Source: a methanogenic archaeon mixed culture ISO4-G1
GTDB lineage: Archaea; Thermoplasmatota; Thermoplasmata; Methanomassiliicoccales; Methanomethylophilaceae
Assembly (NCBI GenBank): GCA_001563305.1
Contig: CP013703.1
Coordinates: 310,001-374,000, forward strand
Reading direction: 5' to 3'
DNA length: 64,000 nt
Of the stretch, positions 1 through 8,847 are shown piece by piece; position 1 is the first letter of the stretch, and each line of letters opens with the position of its first letter. The notes below the pieces were generated by a model. The model was not told where the DNA came from, did not search any database, and saw only the letters and a program-made list of their open reading frames with translations. The position numbers and the translations under genes are program-made.

Positions 1-150
1 TTCTTCGTCGGCGACAGCGAGGACAAGGACTTCATCGGGCCCAGGAGGTTCGGCATGAGGGGTTCGTTCCTGATCGACCCGGAGAGGCCTTCCAGGGAAC
101 TTGGCATCGTGGCCTCGATAGCGGACGTGCCCTCGTTCTTCCGCGATTGA
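1..150 (+). CDS. HAD-like hydrolase, C-terminal end (truncated by window edge)
   Basis: Reading frame 1 is open from the first base to TGA at 148-150 and gives the last 49 residues of a protein. The stretch FFVGDSEDKDFIGPRRFGMR matches motif IV of the haloacid dehalogenase superfamily (GDS followed by an acidic residue, which binds Mg2+), normally near the C-terminus. Substrate and start cannot be seen. It is separated by 30 bases from the next gene on the same strand. Confidence 0.6.
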   Translation, partial: FFVGDSEDKDFIGPRRFGMRGSFLIDPERPSRELGIVASIADVPSFFRD

Positions 151-180
151 GATTTATTAGCATACTGGATACGGGATCAT

Positions 181-2124
181 ATGGCCAAGAGGAACATAGC
201 CCACGGGAAGGAGGTCTGCAGATGGTGCGACAGCTGCGGCACGCTCATCCTGGGCGATTCGTGTTCCCGCTGCGGTTCCGAGGGACGCGAGTTCGAGATC
301 AACAGCCCGGGGGACATCCGTCCGTGCATGGGCGACAGCATCCCGATGGTGCTCGGTCTCTTCAGGGAAGCCTTCGGAACGTCGGAGCCCCTCGAGGGCA
401 AGGCCATGTTCCTCAACAAGATCCCGGGGGAGGACCGCACCGACGAGATCGTCGCATCCGGTCAGGTCCTGGGGATTCTGAGGTTCGACATGCGCTCGGA
501 CCGCATGGTCCTTGAGATCAGGCAGCCCGGTGCGGATATGTTCGCACCCTTCGCCAAGAAGAACATAGTGGTCTTCGGAGGGATGTCCGGACACCTCAAG
601 GGGAAGGCAGTGCCAGGCGAGAACATCATCGATGTAATCGGGGAGTTCTCCGCGGGCGACACGCTCATCCTGAAGAAGGGCCAGAAGATAGGTCCCGGCA
701 TAGCCCTGGCGGACAGTGTGTCCCTGAAGGGGGAGGAGAGGGCGGTCAAGATCCGCGACCTCTCGGCACCGGCGGAGATGGACATCTCCCCGGACGCGGA
801 CCTCAGGACCTTCGTGGAGGCCAACAGGGATCACATAAAGCGCATCAGCAGGCATGCGGTGAAGGAGATCAAGAGGTTCCTCGAGGAGAAGAACCAGAGG
901 GGCCTGCCGGTGACGGTGTCTTTCTCCGGAGGGAAGGATTCCCTCGCGGCGTACGGTCTGGCATCCCAGGCCGTAGAGAGCCCGGAGCTGATGTACATCG
1001 ACACGGGACTGGAGTTCCCGGAGACAGTGAACTATGTCAAGGCGTTCGCACTGGAGCATGGAAACAAGCTGCACACGGCGCACGGCAAGGACGGTTTCTG
1101 GGACAATGTTGACACATTCGGCCCTCCCGCCAAGGATTTCAGATGGTGCTGCAAAGTCTGCAAGCTCGGACCGATAACGGACATGATCTCGGAGAGGTTC
1201 CCCAACGGCACGATCACCGTGGAAGGCAACCGCTGGCTGGAGTCCTACGCCCGTTCGGGCATAGGGTTCGTGACCAAGAACCCGTTCGTCCCCAACCAGG
1301 TGAACCTGAACCCCATCCGCTCATGGTCCGCGGCGGAGGTCTGGGGATACATCCTGACCTTCGGACTGGAGTACAATCCTCTGTACGAGAGGGACTTCGA
1401 GAGGATAGGATGCTACCTGTGCCCCTCATGCCTTTCCAGCGAGTGGAGGAACACCGGACGCATACACCCGGGCCTCTACGGAAGATGGGAGGAGTACCTT
1501 CACAGGTATGCCGAGGAGAAGGGCCTTCCGGCGGAGTATGCGGACATGGGCTTTTGGAGATGGAAGGTGCTGCCGCCAAAGATGATCCAGCTGTCCGAGG
1601 AGATGCGGATCAGCCTGAAGCTGAAGAGCGGTTCGGGGCCGTCAATGAAGATGCTCAAAGGAGCATCGCCCTGTGCGGCTGGAGGCTACTCCATGGAGGC
1701 GGTAATCAACGTACAGAGGAGCAGGGACTTCTCGTACGTCGAGGATGCGCTGCGCACGGTGGGCGAGGTCAAGTACTCCCCCGAGTTCGAGATCGCGCTC
1801 CTGAAGATGCCCGCGGGAAGGGCGAAACTGTTCGGAGGCGGGCAGGTGTCCGTCACCGCACCGGATGCAAAGAACTCGAAGCTGGTCTTCGAGAAGGCGG
1901 TCAAGGCCCTCATCCGTGCCGAGCTCTGCACCGAGTGCGGGATATGTGCCAGAGGGTGTCCCCGTCATGCCATAACCATAAAGGGCGGGATGCGCGTCGA
2001 CCCCTCGAAGTGCAACTCCTGCGGAAAATGTGAGAGGTCATGCATGGTCATCCACTACTACGACAAGCTGATGGAGGGTGCCGAGGTCGGGCTTTCCAAA
2101 GCATGCTCCCGCACCTCCCCATAA
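181..2124 (+). CDS. PAPS-reductase-family / ferredoxin fusion protein
   Basis: This is a 647-residue protein of the phosphoadenosine phosphosulfate reductase superfamily. An N-terminal zinc ribbon (Cys pairs near residues 13-31) is followed by a region of possible PUA type. A PP-loop ATP pyrophosphatase motif SFSGGKDS lies near residue 247, with further cysteines in CCKVCK and CYLCPSC. Two ferredoxin [4Fe-4S] motifs, CTECGICARGCP and CNSCGKCERSC, occupy residues 583-621. Such fusions are common in methanogens. A role in sulfur assimilation or tRNA thiolation is possible, but the substrate is not established. ATG at 181 is the first start in frame. Confidence 0.85.
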   Translation: MAKRNIAHGKEVCRWCDSCGTLILGDSCSRCGSEGREFEINSPGDIRPCMGDSIPMVLGLFREAFGTSEPLEGKAMFLNKIPGEDRTDEIVASGQVLGILRFDMRSDRMVLEIRQPGADMFAPFAKKNIVVFGGMSGHLKGKAVPGENIIDVIGEFSAGDTLILKKGQKIGPGIALADSVSLKGEERAVKIRDLSAPAEMDISPDADLRTFVEANRDHIKRISRHAVKEIKRFLEEKNQRGLPVTVSFSGGKDSLAAYGLASQAVESPELMYIDTGLEFPETVNYVKAFALEHGNKLHTAHGKDGFWDNVDTFGPPAKDFRWCCKVCKLGPITDMISERFPNGTITVEGNRWLESYARSGIGFVTKNPFVPNQVNLNPIRSWSAAEVWGYILTFGLEYNPLYERDFERIGCYLCPSCLSSEWRNTGRIHPGLYGRWEEYLHRYAEEKGLPAEYADMGFWRWKVLPPKMIQLSEEMRISLKLKSGSGPSMKMLKGASPCAAGGYSMEAVINVQRSRDFSYVEDALRTVGEVKYSPEFEIALLKMPAGRAKLFGGGQVSVTAPDAKNSKLVFEKAVKALIRAELCTECGICARGCPRHAITIKGGMRVDPSKCNSCGKCERSCMVIHYYDKLMEGAEVGLSKACSRTSP

Positions 2125-2153
2125 TATTAAACGGAGAACCCATATCCGTAACC

Positions 2154-2891
2154 ATGGATTGGATCTACGGACTGGCCCTCCTGGTGGGGTTCGCACCCGT
2201 CTTCGTTGCGATGGACACCGTGCTGAAGAACTACACCTATCCGAGGGTGGAGAACCCCTTCTTCAAGGATTCCACGTTCTTCGGCCTCCTGGCCGTCGGT
2301 ATCGTCGAGGGAGTGGTCCTGTTCCTGGTGATCAGGATGTTCGGTCTGCAGTCCAGCCAGCTTTCCGTCATCTACATGGCCGTTATGGGGATAATCGAGC
2401 TCATGGCGATGGTGGTCGTGATGAACCTCAGGAGGTTCCGTGGGAAATCCGATTCCATCTTCTACGGATTCGGCCTGGGCCTCGGCATGGCCGCCGGTCT
2501 GGCATCCGGCTACGCCTATGTGATCTGCGGGCTGGCGATGGAGGTCGAGAGCCCAGATTACGCAGTGATCATACCGTACGTCGTACTGTTGTCCGTTGCG
2601 ATGACCTTCATCTTCGGAGCGTGCGGAACGAACATAGGTGAGGGGATCGCAAGGCACATCCCGATGCAGTTCGTCCTCCAGGCCGCAATCCCGATGGTCG
2701 CGTTCAACATGCTGATGGCCGCCCTGGACATGGTCGATTCGGTGTTCATGGTGTTCGTGATCCTGATAGTCATGGTCATCCTGGGGGCGTTCTACTTCTA
2801 CAAATGCCTGTTCAGGAACCTGCCGGCCATCGTGAGGGAAGTTCTGAAGATGAACGGCCAGAAGCGCGACGACATCCCGAAGGCGAGATGA
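2154..2891 (+). CDS. Multi-pass membrane protein of unknown function
   Basis: The protein has 245 residues and about seven hydrophobic segments, with short basic loops and a charged C-terminal tail (MNGQKRDDIPKAR). I chose ATG at 2154 over an upstream in-frame start because the upstream extension is soluble, proline-rich and overlaps the preceding gene. The segment FYGFGLGLGMAAGLA faintly recalls PrsW-type membrane proteases, but the PrsW glutamate motif is not visible, so I assign no function. It lies 29 bases after the PAPS-reductase gene and converges with the next gene. Confidence 0.7.
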   Translation: MDWIYGLALLVGFAPVFVAMDTVLKNYTYPRVENPFFKDSTFFGLLAVGIVEGVVLFLVIRMFGLQSSQLSVIYMAVMGIIELMAMVVVMNLRRFRGKSDSIFYGFGLGLGMAAGLASGYAYVICGLAMEVESPDYAVIIPYVVLLSVAMTFIFGACGTNIGEGIARHIPMQFVLQAAIPMVAFNMLMAALDMVDSVFMVFVILIVMVILGAFYFYKCLFRNLPAIVREVLKMNGQKRDDIPKAR

Positions 2892-3338
2892 TCATCCCTT
2901 GTACTGGCCGGGTCTGACCTCGGCGATGTAACAGCGGTCCATCATGGCCGCGATATATTTCTCGGCGTTCTTCTCGCCGACGATCTCTTCCATGTCCTCG
3001 ATGGTGAAGGTGCCCTTGATCTTCGTGAGGCCCTTGGCCAGGATCTGCATCTTCTCGTCCAGGTCCGTGGAGTGCTCGTACCTGTAGATCATCGTGGAAT
3101 AGGGGTCGGCCTTCTCGATGCGCTTCTTCTTGGCCTTCTCGTCCTTCGGGTCGGGAGCCTCGAAACCTGCCGCCTGGCCCAATGCTTCCCTTGCTGTTTC
3201 CTGATCCTTGCATTCGAAGATCACGTGGAGCTTGTCGGTCCTTTCGGAACGGTTGCAGTAGGGACAGGTCGAACTCTTGGACGACTTGTCCACGACGCGG
3301 CCCCTTCCGCATCCCCTGCAGACGGCCAGGACGTACAA
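2892..3338 (-). CDS. Small zinc-ribbon protein with C-terminal winged-helix-like region
   Basis: The product has 148 residues. An N-terminal zinc ribbon (CRGCGRG then CPYCNR) is followed by a lysine-rich linker (KDEKAKKKRIEKAD). The C-terminal helical part ends in a pattern that resembles a winged helix (TIEDMEEIVGEKNAEKYI). Many archaeal genomes carry similar short zinc-ribbon proteins of unknown role, possibly in transcription. The start is inferred as TTG at 3338. It sits just after the stop of pdaD and is preceded by GGTGAT, so the two are probably translated together. Confidence 0.7.
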   Translation of the reverse strand: MYVLAVCRGCGRGRVVDKSSKSSTCPYCNRSERTDKLHVIFECKDQETAREALGQAAGFEAPDPKDEKAKKKRIEKADPYSTMIYRYEHSTDLDEKMQILAKGLTKIKGTFTIEDMEEIVGEKNAEKYIAAMMDRCYIAEVRPGQYKG

Positions 3339-3342
3339 CGCA

Positions 3343-3816
3343 TCACCTGTATTCTGTGAACACGAGGGCGGAGACGCAGCATCCGTAGTTGTCCATGGGG
3401 ATCTTGAGCTCCTCGATGGCGAACCTGACCTCCTCGAACTCCACGGAACGGATGTCGGACATCTCCTTCATCTTACATGCCAGGATCTCCCTGAGGGATT
3501 CGGCGGATCCGTGGATGTGCCCCTCGGCGACGTATCCTCCCTTACCGTCCTTGCGGTAGGCGTAGGCGATACCGGCGGCGATGGTCTCCCCTTCGCATCC
3601 CCTCATCTGTGCCAGTACGCAGTGTGTCACAGCCCCCATAGGCATCTCGCAGGGCTCGATCCTCTTTGCCCCGATGGGGATGACGGACGAGACGGACACC
3701 AGGTTCTGCTCACCTATGCCCGCGTTGATCAGTGCCTTGTCGAAGGCGTTGAGATCCGACGTGGTGCTCACGGCCGAGCTGTGTGTGATGAAGAATTTAC
3801 TGGGTACTAGCTCCAT
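3343..3816 (-). CDS. pdaD: Pyruvoyl-dependent arginine decarboxylase
   Basis: The 157-residue protein belongs to the archaeal PvlArgDC family, which converts arginine to agmatine for polyamine synthesis and for the agmatine on tRNA-Ile2. The proenzyme cleaves itself between two serines to form the pyruvoyl group. The motif NLVSVSSVIP at residues 39-48 contains the expected Ser43-Ser44 site. The start FFITHSSAVS and the segment EGHIHGSAESLREILACK are typical of the family, and the length is normal. The zinc-ribbon gene follows within 5 bases, suggesting an operon. Confidence 0.93.
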   Translation of the reverse strand: MELVPSKFFITHSSAVSTTSDLNAFDKALINAGIGEQNLVSVSSVIPIGAKRIEPCEMPMGAVTHCVLAQMRGCEGETIAAGIAYAYRKDGKGGYVAEGHIHGSAESLREILACKMKEMSDIRSVEFEEVRFAIEELKIPMDNYGCCVSALVFTEYR

Positions 3817-3854
3817 GATAACCCGCGATGGGTTTCACATATGTATAGTTGTCC

Positions 3855-4571
3855 TCAGCCGATGTACTGATGCGTGTCGCCCATGTTGCGCTGGGTTTCC
3901 TCGATCTGCTGCTGGATGATCTCTGCCTCCTTCAGCAGTTCGGTGGGCTTCGTCTTGAATCCGGGGATGAGCTTCGAGATGGGCTCGATGAACGACGCGG
4001 AGGATCCCGGGTCGGGGACGCCTGCGGTGGCGGGCACCATGATCGTGATGATGTCCAATCCCATGGTGGGTGCCTTGTACATCATGATCCCGGTCATACC
4101 CCTGATCATGCCCTCGTTGAGGGCGTCCAGCCCGCTCTTCTTGATGAGCTTTTTGGCATTGGGTCCGGCCGCGGCCACAAGGGTCTTGCTGTTCTCGAAC
4201 TTGGGGGTCCCTTCCATGCACACGACGGTCCTGCATCCCTTCTGCTTCAGATACAGGAGGATCCTGTTGGCGACGGTGAAGCAGTCCTCGGGTTTGGGGG
4301 CGTACTCGGTCATCGTCAGGATGACATCCTGGCCGTTCTTCCTCTTGTTCTTGTATCCGTAGAAGCGGATCGGAGGGAGGACGTTCTCCCTTGAGATCAG
4401 GCAGTACGGGGGTATGCAGACGCCGGACATTCCCGCCACGGGCGTCATGTTGAGACTCTTCACGTACATGTTGGCCATGATGGAGCTGGTCAGTCCCACG
4501 CTGGGGAATCCGATGACTCCGACCGGGTCATTGAAGGTCATGTCATCGTAGCTGATGATCTCTAGGTCCAT
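3855..4571 (-). CDS. PAC2-family proteasome assembly chaperone-like protein
   Basis: The 238-residue protein matches the archaeal PAC2 family, related to eukaryotic proteasome assembly chaperones. Visible signatures are GVIGFPSVGLTSSIMANMYV near the N-terminus and a glycine/proline-rich core (VPATAGVPDPGSSAS) before a C-terminal helix rich in Glu and Gln. I chose ATG at 4571 because longer reading frames run antisense through the M16 gene. The start lies only 19 bases from the divergent M16 start, so the two genes share a very compact promoter region. Confidence 0.8.
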   Translation of the reverse strand: MDLEIISYDDMTFNDPVGVIGFPSVGLTSSIMANMYVKSLNMTPVAGMSGVCIPPYCLISRENVLPPIRFYGYKNKRKNGQDVILTMTEYAPKPEDCFTVANRILLYLKQKGCRTVVCMEGTPKFENSKTLVAAAGPNAKKLIKKSGLDALNEGMIRGMTGIMMYKAPTMGLDIITIMVPATAGVPDPGSSASFIEPISKLIPGFKTKPTELLKEAEIIQQQIEETQRNMGDTHQYIG

Positions 4572-4589
4572 GACGGTGATAACACCGCT

Positions 4590-5897
4590 ATGACTTTTAA
4601 GAAGTTCTATCATACGTTCGGTATGAACGGTCATTCCATCAACGTCTCCGAGACTTCGGCGGGCATACCCGTCGTGGTCGAGTACATGCCCGGAAGTCAG
4701 AGCGCTGCCTACATGGTCGGCGTGGCGACGGGGTCCAGGGACGAGACGCCCGACATCTTCGGTCTGTCCCATCTTCTGGAGCACACGGTTTTCAGGGAGA
4801 CCAAGACCATGGACTCCTACCAGATGGCCAAGGAGATCGAGGGTGCCGGCGGTGAGCTCAACGCCTTCACCGGCAGGGAGATGACCGCGTTCTACGGTAT
4901 CACAATCAAGGAGACCGCCGACGTGGCCAGGAGGATCGTCGGGGACATAGTCGCCAATCCTCTGATCAACGAGAACGCCACGGAGCTGGAGAAGAAGATC
5001 GTGCTGCAGGAACTGAGCATGATCAAGAACGAGCCCGACAGATACATCCACGACCTGTTCAGCATGGTCCTCTGGAGGGGACACGAGCTCTGCCAGGACG
5101 AGGGAGGCGACGAGAAGCTCGTCGCAGGTATGACCCACGAGGACCTCAGGAAATACTACGAGGAGAAGTATCTCATCCCGAACCTCTCGGTCTACGCCGT
5201 CGGCGAGATCGGGATGGACGAGACGGTCGCATGGGCCGAGGAGACCTTCGACGGCATGAAGGGCGGCCGCAGGAACGTCAGGACCGAGCCCCCGATGCCG
5301 GAGGGCAAGTACGAGTTCGTGGCCAACGATTCCGACCATTATCAGGTGGCCATGGGATTCCCGTCCTACGGGTCGTCGCACAAGGACCGCACCGCCGTCA
5401 CGATGCTTTCCGCTGTGCTCGGTTCCGGAACGAGCTCCAGGCTGTTCCAGGACGTCAGGGAGAAGAAGGCCCTGGTGTACTCGATCTTCACCAGTGTGTC
5501 GCAGAACAGTGACGCGGGTTCCCTGACGGCGTTCATGTCGTGCACGAAGGAGAACGTCACCGAGGCGATGGAGACCACATCGAAGGTCATCGGCAAACTG
5601 CTGTCGGAAGGTCTGGAGAAGGGCGAGCTGGACAGGTCCAAGAGGCTGGTCAAGGGAGCGAACGTCAGGGCAATGGAGTCCACGGAAAACAGGCTCTACA
5701 GGCTGGGCGTCAACCATATGCTCAACGGAAGCACCGAGACCCTAGAGCAGCGTCTGGAGAGGATCGACGCCGTCACGGAGGAGGACGTCATGAAGGTGGC
5801 CGAGGACCTGCTGAAGGCCGACCGCCTCAACACGGTGGTGCTCGGGAAGAACAACCGTGTCCTCAAGAAGTACGATCCGACGAAGCTCGCTTTCTGA
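4590..5897 (+). CDS. M16-family zinc metallopeptidase
   Basis: The 435-residue protein is an M16 (pitrilysin/processing peptidase) family member. The inverted zinc motif HLLEH is in GLSHLLEHTVFRETKTMD, with the downstream glutamate likely in the helix NATELEKKIVLQELSM. The second half contains the family's C-terminal segment GTSSRLFQDVREKKALVYS. One 435-residue unit is the usual bacterial/archaeal size. ATG at 4590 is preceded by GGTGAT at 4575-4580. An alternative ATG at 4623 would fit the usual N-terminus as well. The 3' end overlaps the convergent gene by 35 bases. Confidence 0.88.
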   Translation: MTFKKFYHTFGMNGHSINVSETSAGIPVVVEYMPGSQSAAYMVGVATGSRDETPDIFGLSHLLEHTVFRETKTMDSYQMAKEIEGAGGELNAFTGREMTAFYGITIKETADVARRIVGDIVANPLINENATELEKKIVLQELSMIKNEPDRYIHDLFSMVLWRGHELCQDEGGDEKLVAGMTHEDLRKYYEEKYLIPNLSVYAVGEIGMDETVAWAEETFDGMKGGRRNVRTEPPMPEGKYEFVANDSDHYQVAMGFPSYGSSHKDRTAVTMLSAVLGSGTSSRLFQDVREKKALVYSIFTSVSQNSDAGSLTAFMSCTKENVTEAMETTSKVIGKLLSEGLEKGELDRSKRLVKGANVRAMESTENRLYRLGVNHMLNGSTETLEQRLERIDAVTEEDVMKVAEDLLKADRLNTVVLGKNNRVLKKYDPTKLAF

Positions 5898-6366
5898 AGC
5901 CGTCGATCAGGTGCAGCACGGCATTCGTCGCGCTGGGAACGGCGTCCTCGACCTCGGGGGTCATGGTCTCGCTCATCGTCTTGATGTCCTGGACCTCGAT
6001 CGCCACGAAGTCGATCTTTCCAGGCATAAGGTCCGGGTCCATCTGGCGCCCGATCTTGATCGCGGTCGGGAGATTGACGTCGTGAGAGGCCGCCTCCCCG
6101 ATCTTGCTGTCGAAATCGGATTCCGAGAAGAGCAGAACTGTGCCAGGGTTGTATTCGCCGAGCATTATCGCATCGACGATGACCGCCATGTCGAACCCGT
6201 GGATGATCGGAAGGATGTCCAATCCGCCCACGGCCTCCTGGAAGCATTCCACCCCCTCGATGTGCATGTCCTCGATGCACTGGGAGACCCTGAGTCCCAC
6301 GGCATCGTCGCACATGATGGGGCTGCCTAATCCGACAACGGCGATCTTGGGCGTTCCTTCTGCCAT
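5863..6366 (-). CDS. Hydrogenase-maturation-type endopeptidase
   Basis: The 167-residue protein belongs to the HyaD/HycI/FrcD family, which removes the C-terminal peptide of the large subunit of [NiFe] hydrogenases after nickel insertion. The N-terminus VVGLGSPIMCDDAVGLRV is the family signature, and its Asp is a nickel ligand. The second Asp lies in VIVDAIMLG and the conserved histidine in ASHDVNLPTAI. No hydrogenase gene is in the window, so the partner (such as Mvh or Ech) is unknown. The 3' end overlaps the M16 gene by 35 bases on the opposite strand. Confidence 0.88.
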   Translation of the reverse strand: MAEGTPKIAVVGLGSPIMCDDAVGLRVSQCIEDMHIEGVECFQEAVGGLDILPIIHGFDMAVIVDAIMLGEYNPGTVLLFSESDFDSKIGEAASHDVNLPTAIKIGRQMDPDLMPGKIDFVAIEVQDIKTMSETMTPEVEDAVPSATNAVLHLIDGFRKRASSDRTS

Positions 6367-6430
6367 GGGACGGATGATGCGGTGGCTGGTTTAATAGGTT
6401 GGTATCTTCCGAGACCGAAGTATTATCTTT

Positions 6431-7252
6431 ATGGGTAACACTCTCCAGTCCATGGACATATCCGTTCAGAGCTCCCAGGTCATCAATGGGAAGACCGTCA
6501 CCGTCCGCCAGATAGAGGCCCTAATGGCCGTGGCGGACACGGGCAGTCAGAACGCGGCCGCCAGGAGGCTGGGTATATCCGTACCGGTCCTGCACAAGTA
6601 CGTCTCGCAGATCGAGGATGCGGCCGGGGAGCCTGTGGTCAAGACCACACCGTCCGGCTCCGTGCTGACTCCCGCAGGGCGCAAGATCGTGGATCTGGCA
6701 CGTTCGATGGAGTACCGCTGCAACACGGACAGGGACTTCACCGTCTGCTGCTCTCCCGTGACCGAGGACATAATGATGTCCGTTGTATCCGCTATGAAGA
6801 TCCCGAACATCCACATGATCGTCTCCGACGACGAGTACAACATCCGCATGATGAGGGAGAACAGGGCGGACCTCGCCATCATAGACGACCCCCTCTACCT
6901 GTTCGACGCGGAGGAGTTCATGATGGACGAGATAGGGTACATGGGGATGGTGTACGTGGACAACGGGCCGTCTTTCATCCGTTACAAATACGGGGCGCAG
7001 AGAGTGGCGTTCATGTATCTGGATTCGGTGCAGAAGAGCTACACCGTGGATGCGGAGACGTTCTCCATCTCGGAGCTGATAGCGTCGAACAAGAGCTTCT
7101 TCGTCGACGAGTTCATGCTGACCAGGAGGAACCTCAGGCTCAAGAGCGCGGTGGACCCGAAGAGTATCCGCCACGCCATCACGGCCATCTACAGGACGGA
7201 GGATCCGCGCATTTTGAGGATCATCAAGGCGGTCAAGGCCAGAAATCTCTGA
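6431..7252 (+). CDS. ModE/LysR-type transcriptional regulator
   Basis: The 273-residue protein has an N-terminal winged helix of the LysR/ModE type: VRQIEALMAVADTGSQNAAA followed by RRLGISVPVLHKYVSQIE. The C-terminal about 180 residues contain the segment IHMIVSDDEYNIRMMRENRADLAI, which looks like a substrate-binding domain that would sense a small ligand. Ligand and targets are unknown. The gene stands directly upstream of hdrC but is separated by a promoter, so control of hdrCB is only a possibility. ATG at 6452 is an alternative start. Confidence 0.75.
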   Translation: MGNTLQSMDISVQSSQVINGKTVTVRQIEALMAVADTGSQNAAARRLGISVPVLHKYVSQIEDAAGEPVVKTTPSGSVLTPAGRKIVDLARSMEYRCNTDRDFTVCCSPVTEDIMMSVVSAMKIPNIHMIVSDDEYNIRMMRENRADLAIIDDPLYLFDAEEFMMDEIGYMGMVYVDNGPSFIRYKYGAQRVAFMYLDSVQKSYTVDAETFSISELIASNKSFFVDEFMLTRRNLRLKSAVDPKSIRHAITAIYRTEDPRILRIIKAVKARNL

Positions 7253-7338
7253 AAACCCCATTATCCAAAAGGATAATACCAGCCTGTGTCGAACGCCTCT
7301 TATTAAATAGGATAGAATCATCGTAAACTCCGATTATC

Positions 7339-7824
7339 ATGGTTACACCAAAAGCAGAGATCTCGAAGGAGATCGCGGACGCAGCCAAGATGTGCTTCCA
7401 GTGTGGAACCTGCACTGCAGGATGCCCCTCCGGAAGGAGGACCTCCTACAGGACCAGGAAGATCATAAGGATGGCACAGCTCGGCCTCAAGGAAGAGATC
7501 ATCAACTCCGATGAGCTCTGGGAGTGCAGCACCTGTTACACATGTGTCGAGAGATGCCCCCGCCAGGTCCCCATCGTCGATATCATCATCGACCTGAGGA
7601 ACATCGCGGTCGCAGAGGGACACATCAGGGAGCAGCACAAGGGAACAGCTACCAACCTGATCAAGTACGGCCACACAGTCGCCGTCAAGGACGACATCTC
7701 CAAGCTCAGGGTCGAGCTCGGACTCCCCGAGATTCCGCCCACAGTCCTCGCCAGCGAAGGTGCGAAGGCGGAGCTGGACAAGATCATCAAGGCGACCGGA
7801 TTCGACAAGATCGTACAGGAGTGA
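7339..7824 (+). CDS. hdrC: CoB-CoM heterodisulfide reductase subunit C
   Basis: The 161-residue protein carries two classical [4Fe-4S] motifs: CFQCGTCTAGCP at residues 19-30, and CSTCYTCVERCP in the middle. In methanogens HdrC passes electrons from HdrA to HdrB for reduction of the CoM-S-S-CoB heterodisulfide, the last step of methanogenesis. hdrB follows after 5 bases, so the two form an operon. hdrA is not adjacent. A TATA-like stretch TTATTAAATAGGA lies at about 7302-7314. Confidence 0.95.
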   Translation: MVTPKAEISKEIADAAKMCFQCGTCTAGCPSGRRTSYRTRKIIRMAQLGLKEEIINSDELWECSTCYTCVERCPRQVPIVDIIIDLRNIAVAEGHIREQHKGTATNLIKYGHTVAVKDDISKLRVELGLPEIPPTVLASEGAKAELDKIIKATGFDKIVQE

Positions 7825-7829
7825 TTAAG

Positions 7830-8675
7830 ATGGCACAGTACGCATTTTTCCTCGGATGTATCGCCCCCCTCAGGTACCCCGGTATCGAGAAGGCAACAAG
7901 AGAAGTCTGCAACGCACTCGGCATCGAGCTCGTCGACCTCAACGACGCGAGCTGCTGCCCCGCACCCGGAGTCATCAGGGCCTTCAACAAGAAGACCTGG
8001 CTCGCAGCTGCGGCAAGGAACCTCGCACTCGCAGAGGCAAGGGGACTCCCCATTGTCACCATCTGTAACGGATGTTACGGATCGCTCTTCGACGCAGCCC
8101 ACGAGCTCGCGGAGGACAAGGAGCTCCTGAAGGAGGTCAACAAGATCCTCGGAGAGTTCGGAATGAAGTACAACGGAACCACAAAGGTCTACCACTTCGC
8201 CGAGGTCCTCTACAGGGAGGTCGGAGTCGAGAAGATCAAGGCGGCAGTCACCAAGCCCCTGGACTACCAGGTCGCGGCATTCTACGGATGCCACTTCCTC
8301 AAGCCCTCGGAGATCAAGCAGGTCGACGACCCCGAGAACCCCCACATCCTGGATGACCTCATCGAGGCTACCGGTGCCAAGTCGATGCCCAGGAAGCAGA
8401 AGATGCTCTGCTGCGGAGCCGGAGGAGGACTCAAGGCCGCATTCGGAGACGTCGCAAAGAAGTTCACGGAGACCAACCTCGAGAACATGAAGGAATCCGG
8501 AGCACAGTTCATCATCGATGTCTGTCCGTTCTGCCACCTTCAGTTCGACGGTGTACAGAAGGAGCTCGGATACAACATCCCCGTCCTCCACCTGTCACAG
8601 CTCCTGGGTCTCGCTATGGGAATGGACGAGAAGCAGCTCGCTTTCTCCACCCACATCACCCCTGTGAAACTCTGA
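7830..8675 (+). CDS. hdrB: CoB-CoM heterodisulfide reductase subunit B
   Basis: The 281-residue protein is the catalytic HdrB subunit. It contains two CCG domains that bind the noncubane [4Fe-4S] clusters where the heterodisulfide is split. The first set of cysteines is FFLGC, SCCPAPG and CNGCYG; the second is FYGCH, LCCGAGGG and VCPFCH. ATG at 7830 starts the conserved N-terminus MAQYAFFLGC, 5 bases after hdrC. Codon use is strongly biased towards C-ending codons, which fits high expression. A hairpin terminator follows at 8690-8708. Confidence 0.96.
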   Translation: MAQYAFFLGCIAPLRYPGIEKATREVCNALGIELVDLNDASCCPAPGVIRAFNKKTWLAAAARNLALAEARGLPIVTICNGCYGSLFDAAHELAEDKELLKEVNKILGEFGMKYNGTTKVYHFAEVLYREVGVEKIKAAVTKPLDYQVAAFYGCHFLKPSEIKQVDDPENPHILDDLIEATGAKSMPRKQKMLCCGAGGGLKAAFGDVAKKFTETNLENMKESGAQFIIDVCPFCHLQFDGVQKELGYNIPVLHLSQLLGLAMGMDEKQLAFSTHITPVKL

Positions 8676-8689
8676 GATCAAACTCATTA

Positions 8690-8708
8690 GGGAGGGAAAC
8701 CTCCCTTT
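8690..8708 (+). terminator. Hairpin terminator after hdrB
   Basis: GGGAGG (8690-8695), loop GAAA and CCTCCC (8700-8705) form a perfect 6-bp stem followed by TTT. It lies 14 bases after the hdrB stop. A second perfect inverted repeat, TCCCCC (8718-8723) with GGGGGA (8731-8736), follows and may reinforce termination. Confidence 0.65.
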
Positions 8709-8767
8709 CTCCATCGTTCCCCCGATTATAGGGGGACCGATGCTCAATCTAACTTTCGTTGAGTGAA

Positions 8768-8812
8768 TTTTATATAATAGCGGTACAACATCCGCCATAT
8801 CTTTTAATATAA
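8768..8812 (+). promoter_or_regulatory. TATA-type promoter region of rps3ae
   Basis: TTTATATAAT at about 8768-8777 and TTTTAATATAACGATATG near 8800 are the only strongly AT-rich stretches before the ribosomal protein gene and fit archaeal TATA boxes. Which one is used cannot be told from sequence. Confidence 0.5.
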
Positions 8813-8847
8813 CGATATGATCGCTTGGCTCAGTAAAGGTGGCTATA

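Noticed and set aside
157-1083. Long minus-strand frames opposite the PAPS-reductase fusion and many other genes
   Set aside because: They lack family motifs, have Arg/His/Asp-rich compositions typical of antisense frames, and overlap clear genes.
3855-5717. A 620-codon minus-strand frame spanning the M16 gene
   Set aside because: Only its last 238 codons resemble a protein family (PAC2). The rest is antisense to a well-supported M16 gene, a common effect of GC-rich codon bias.
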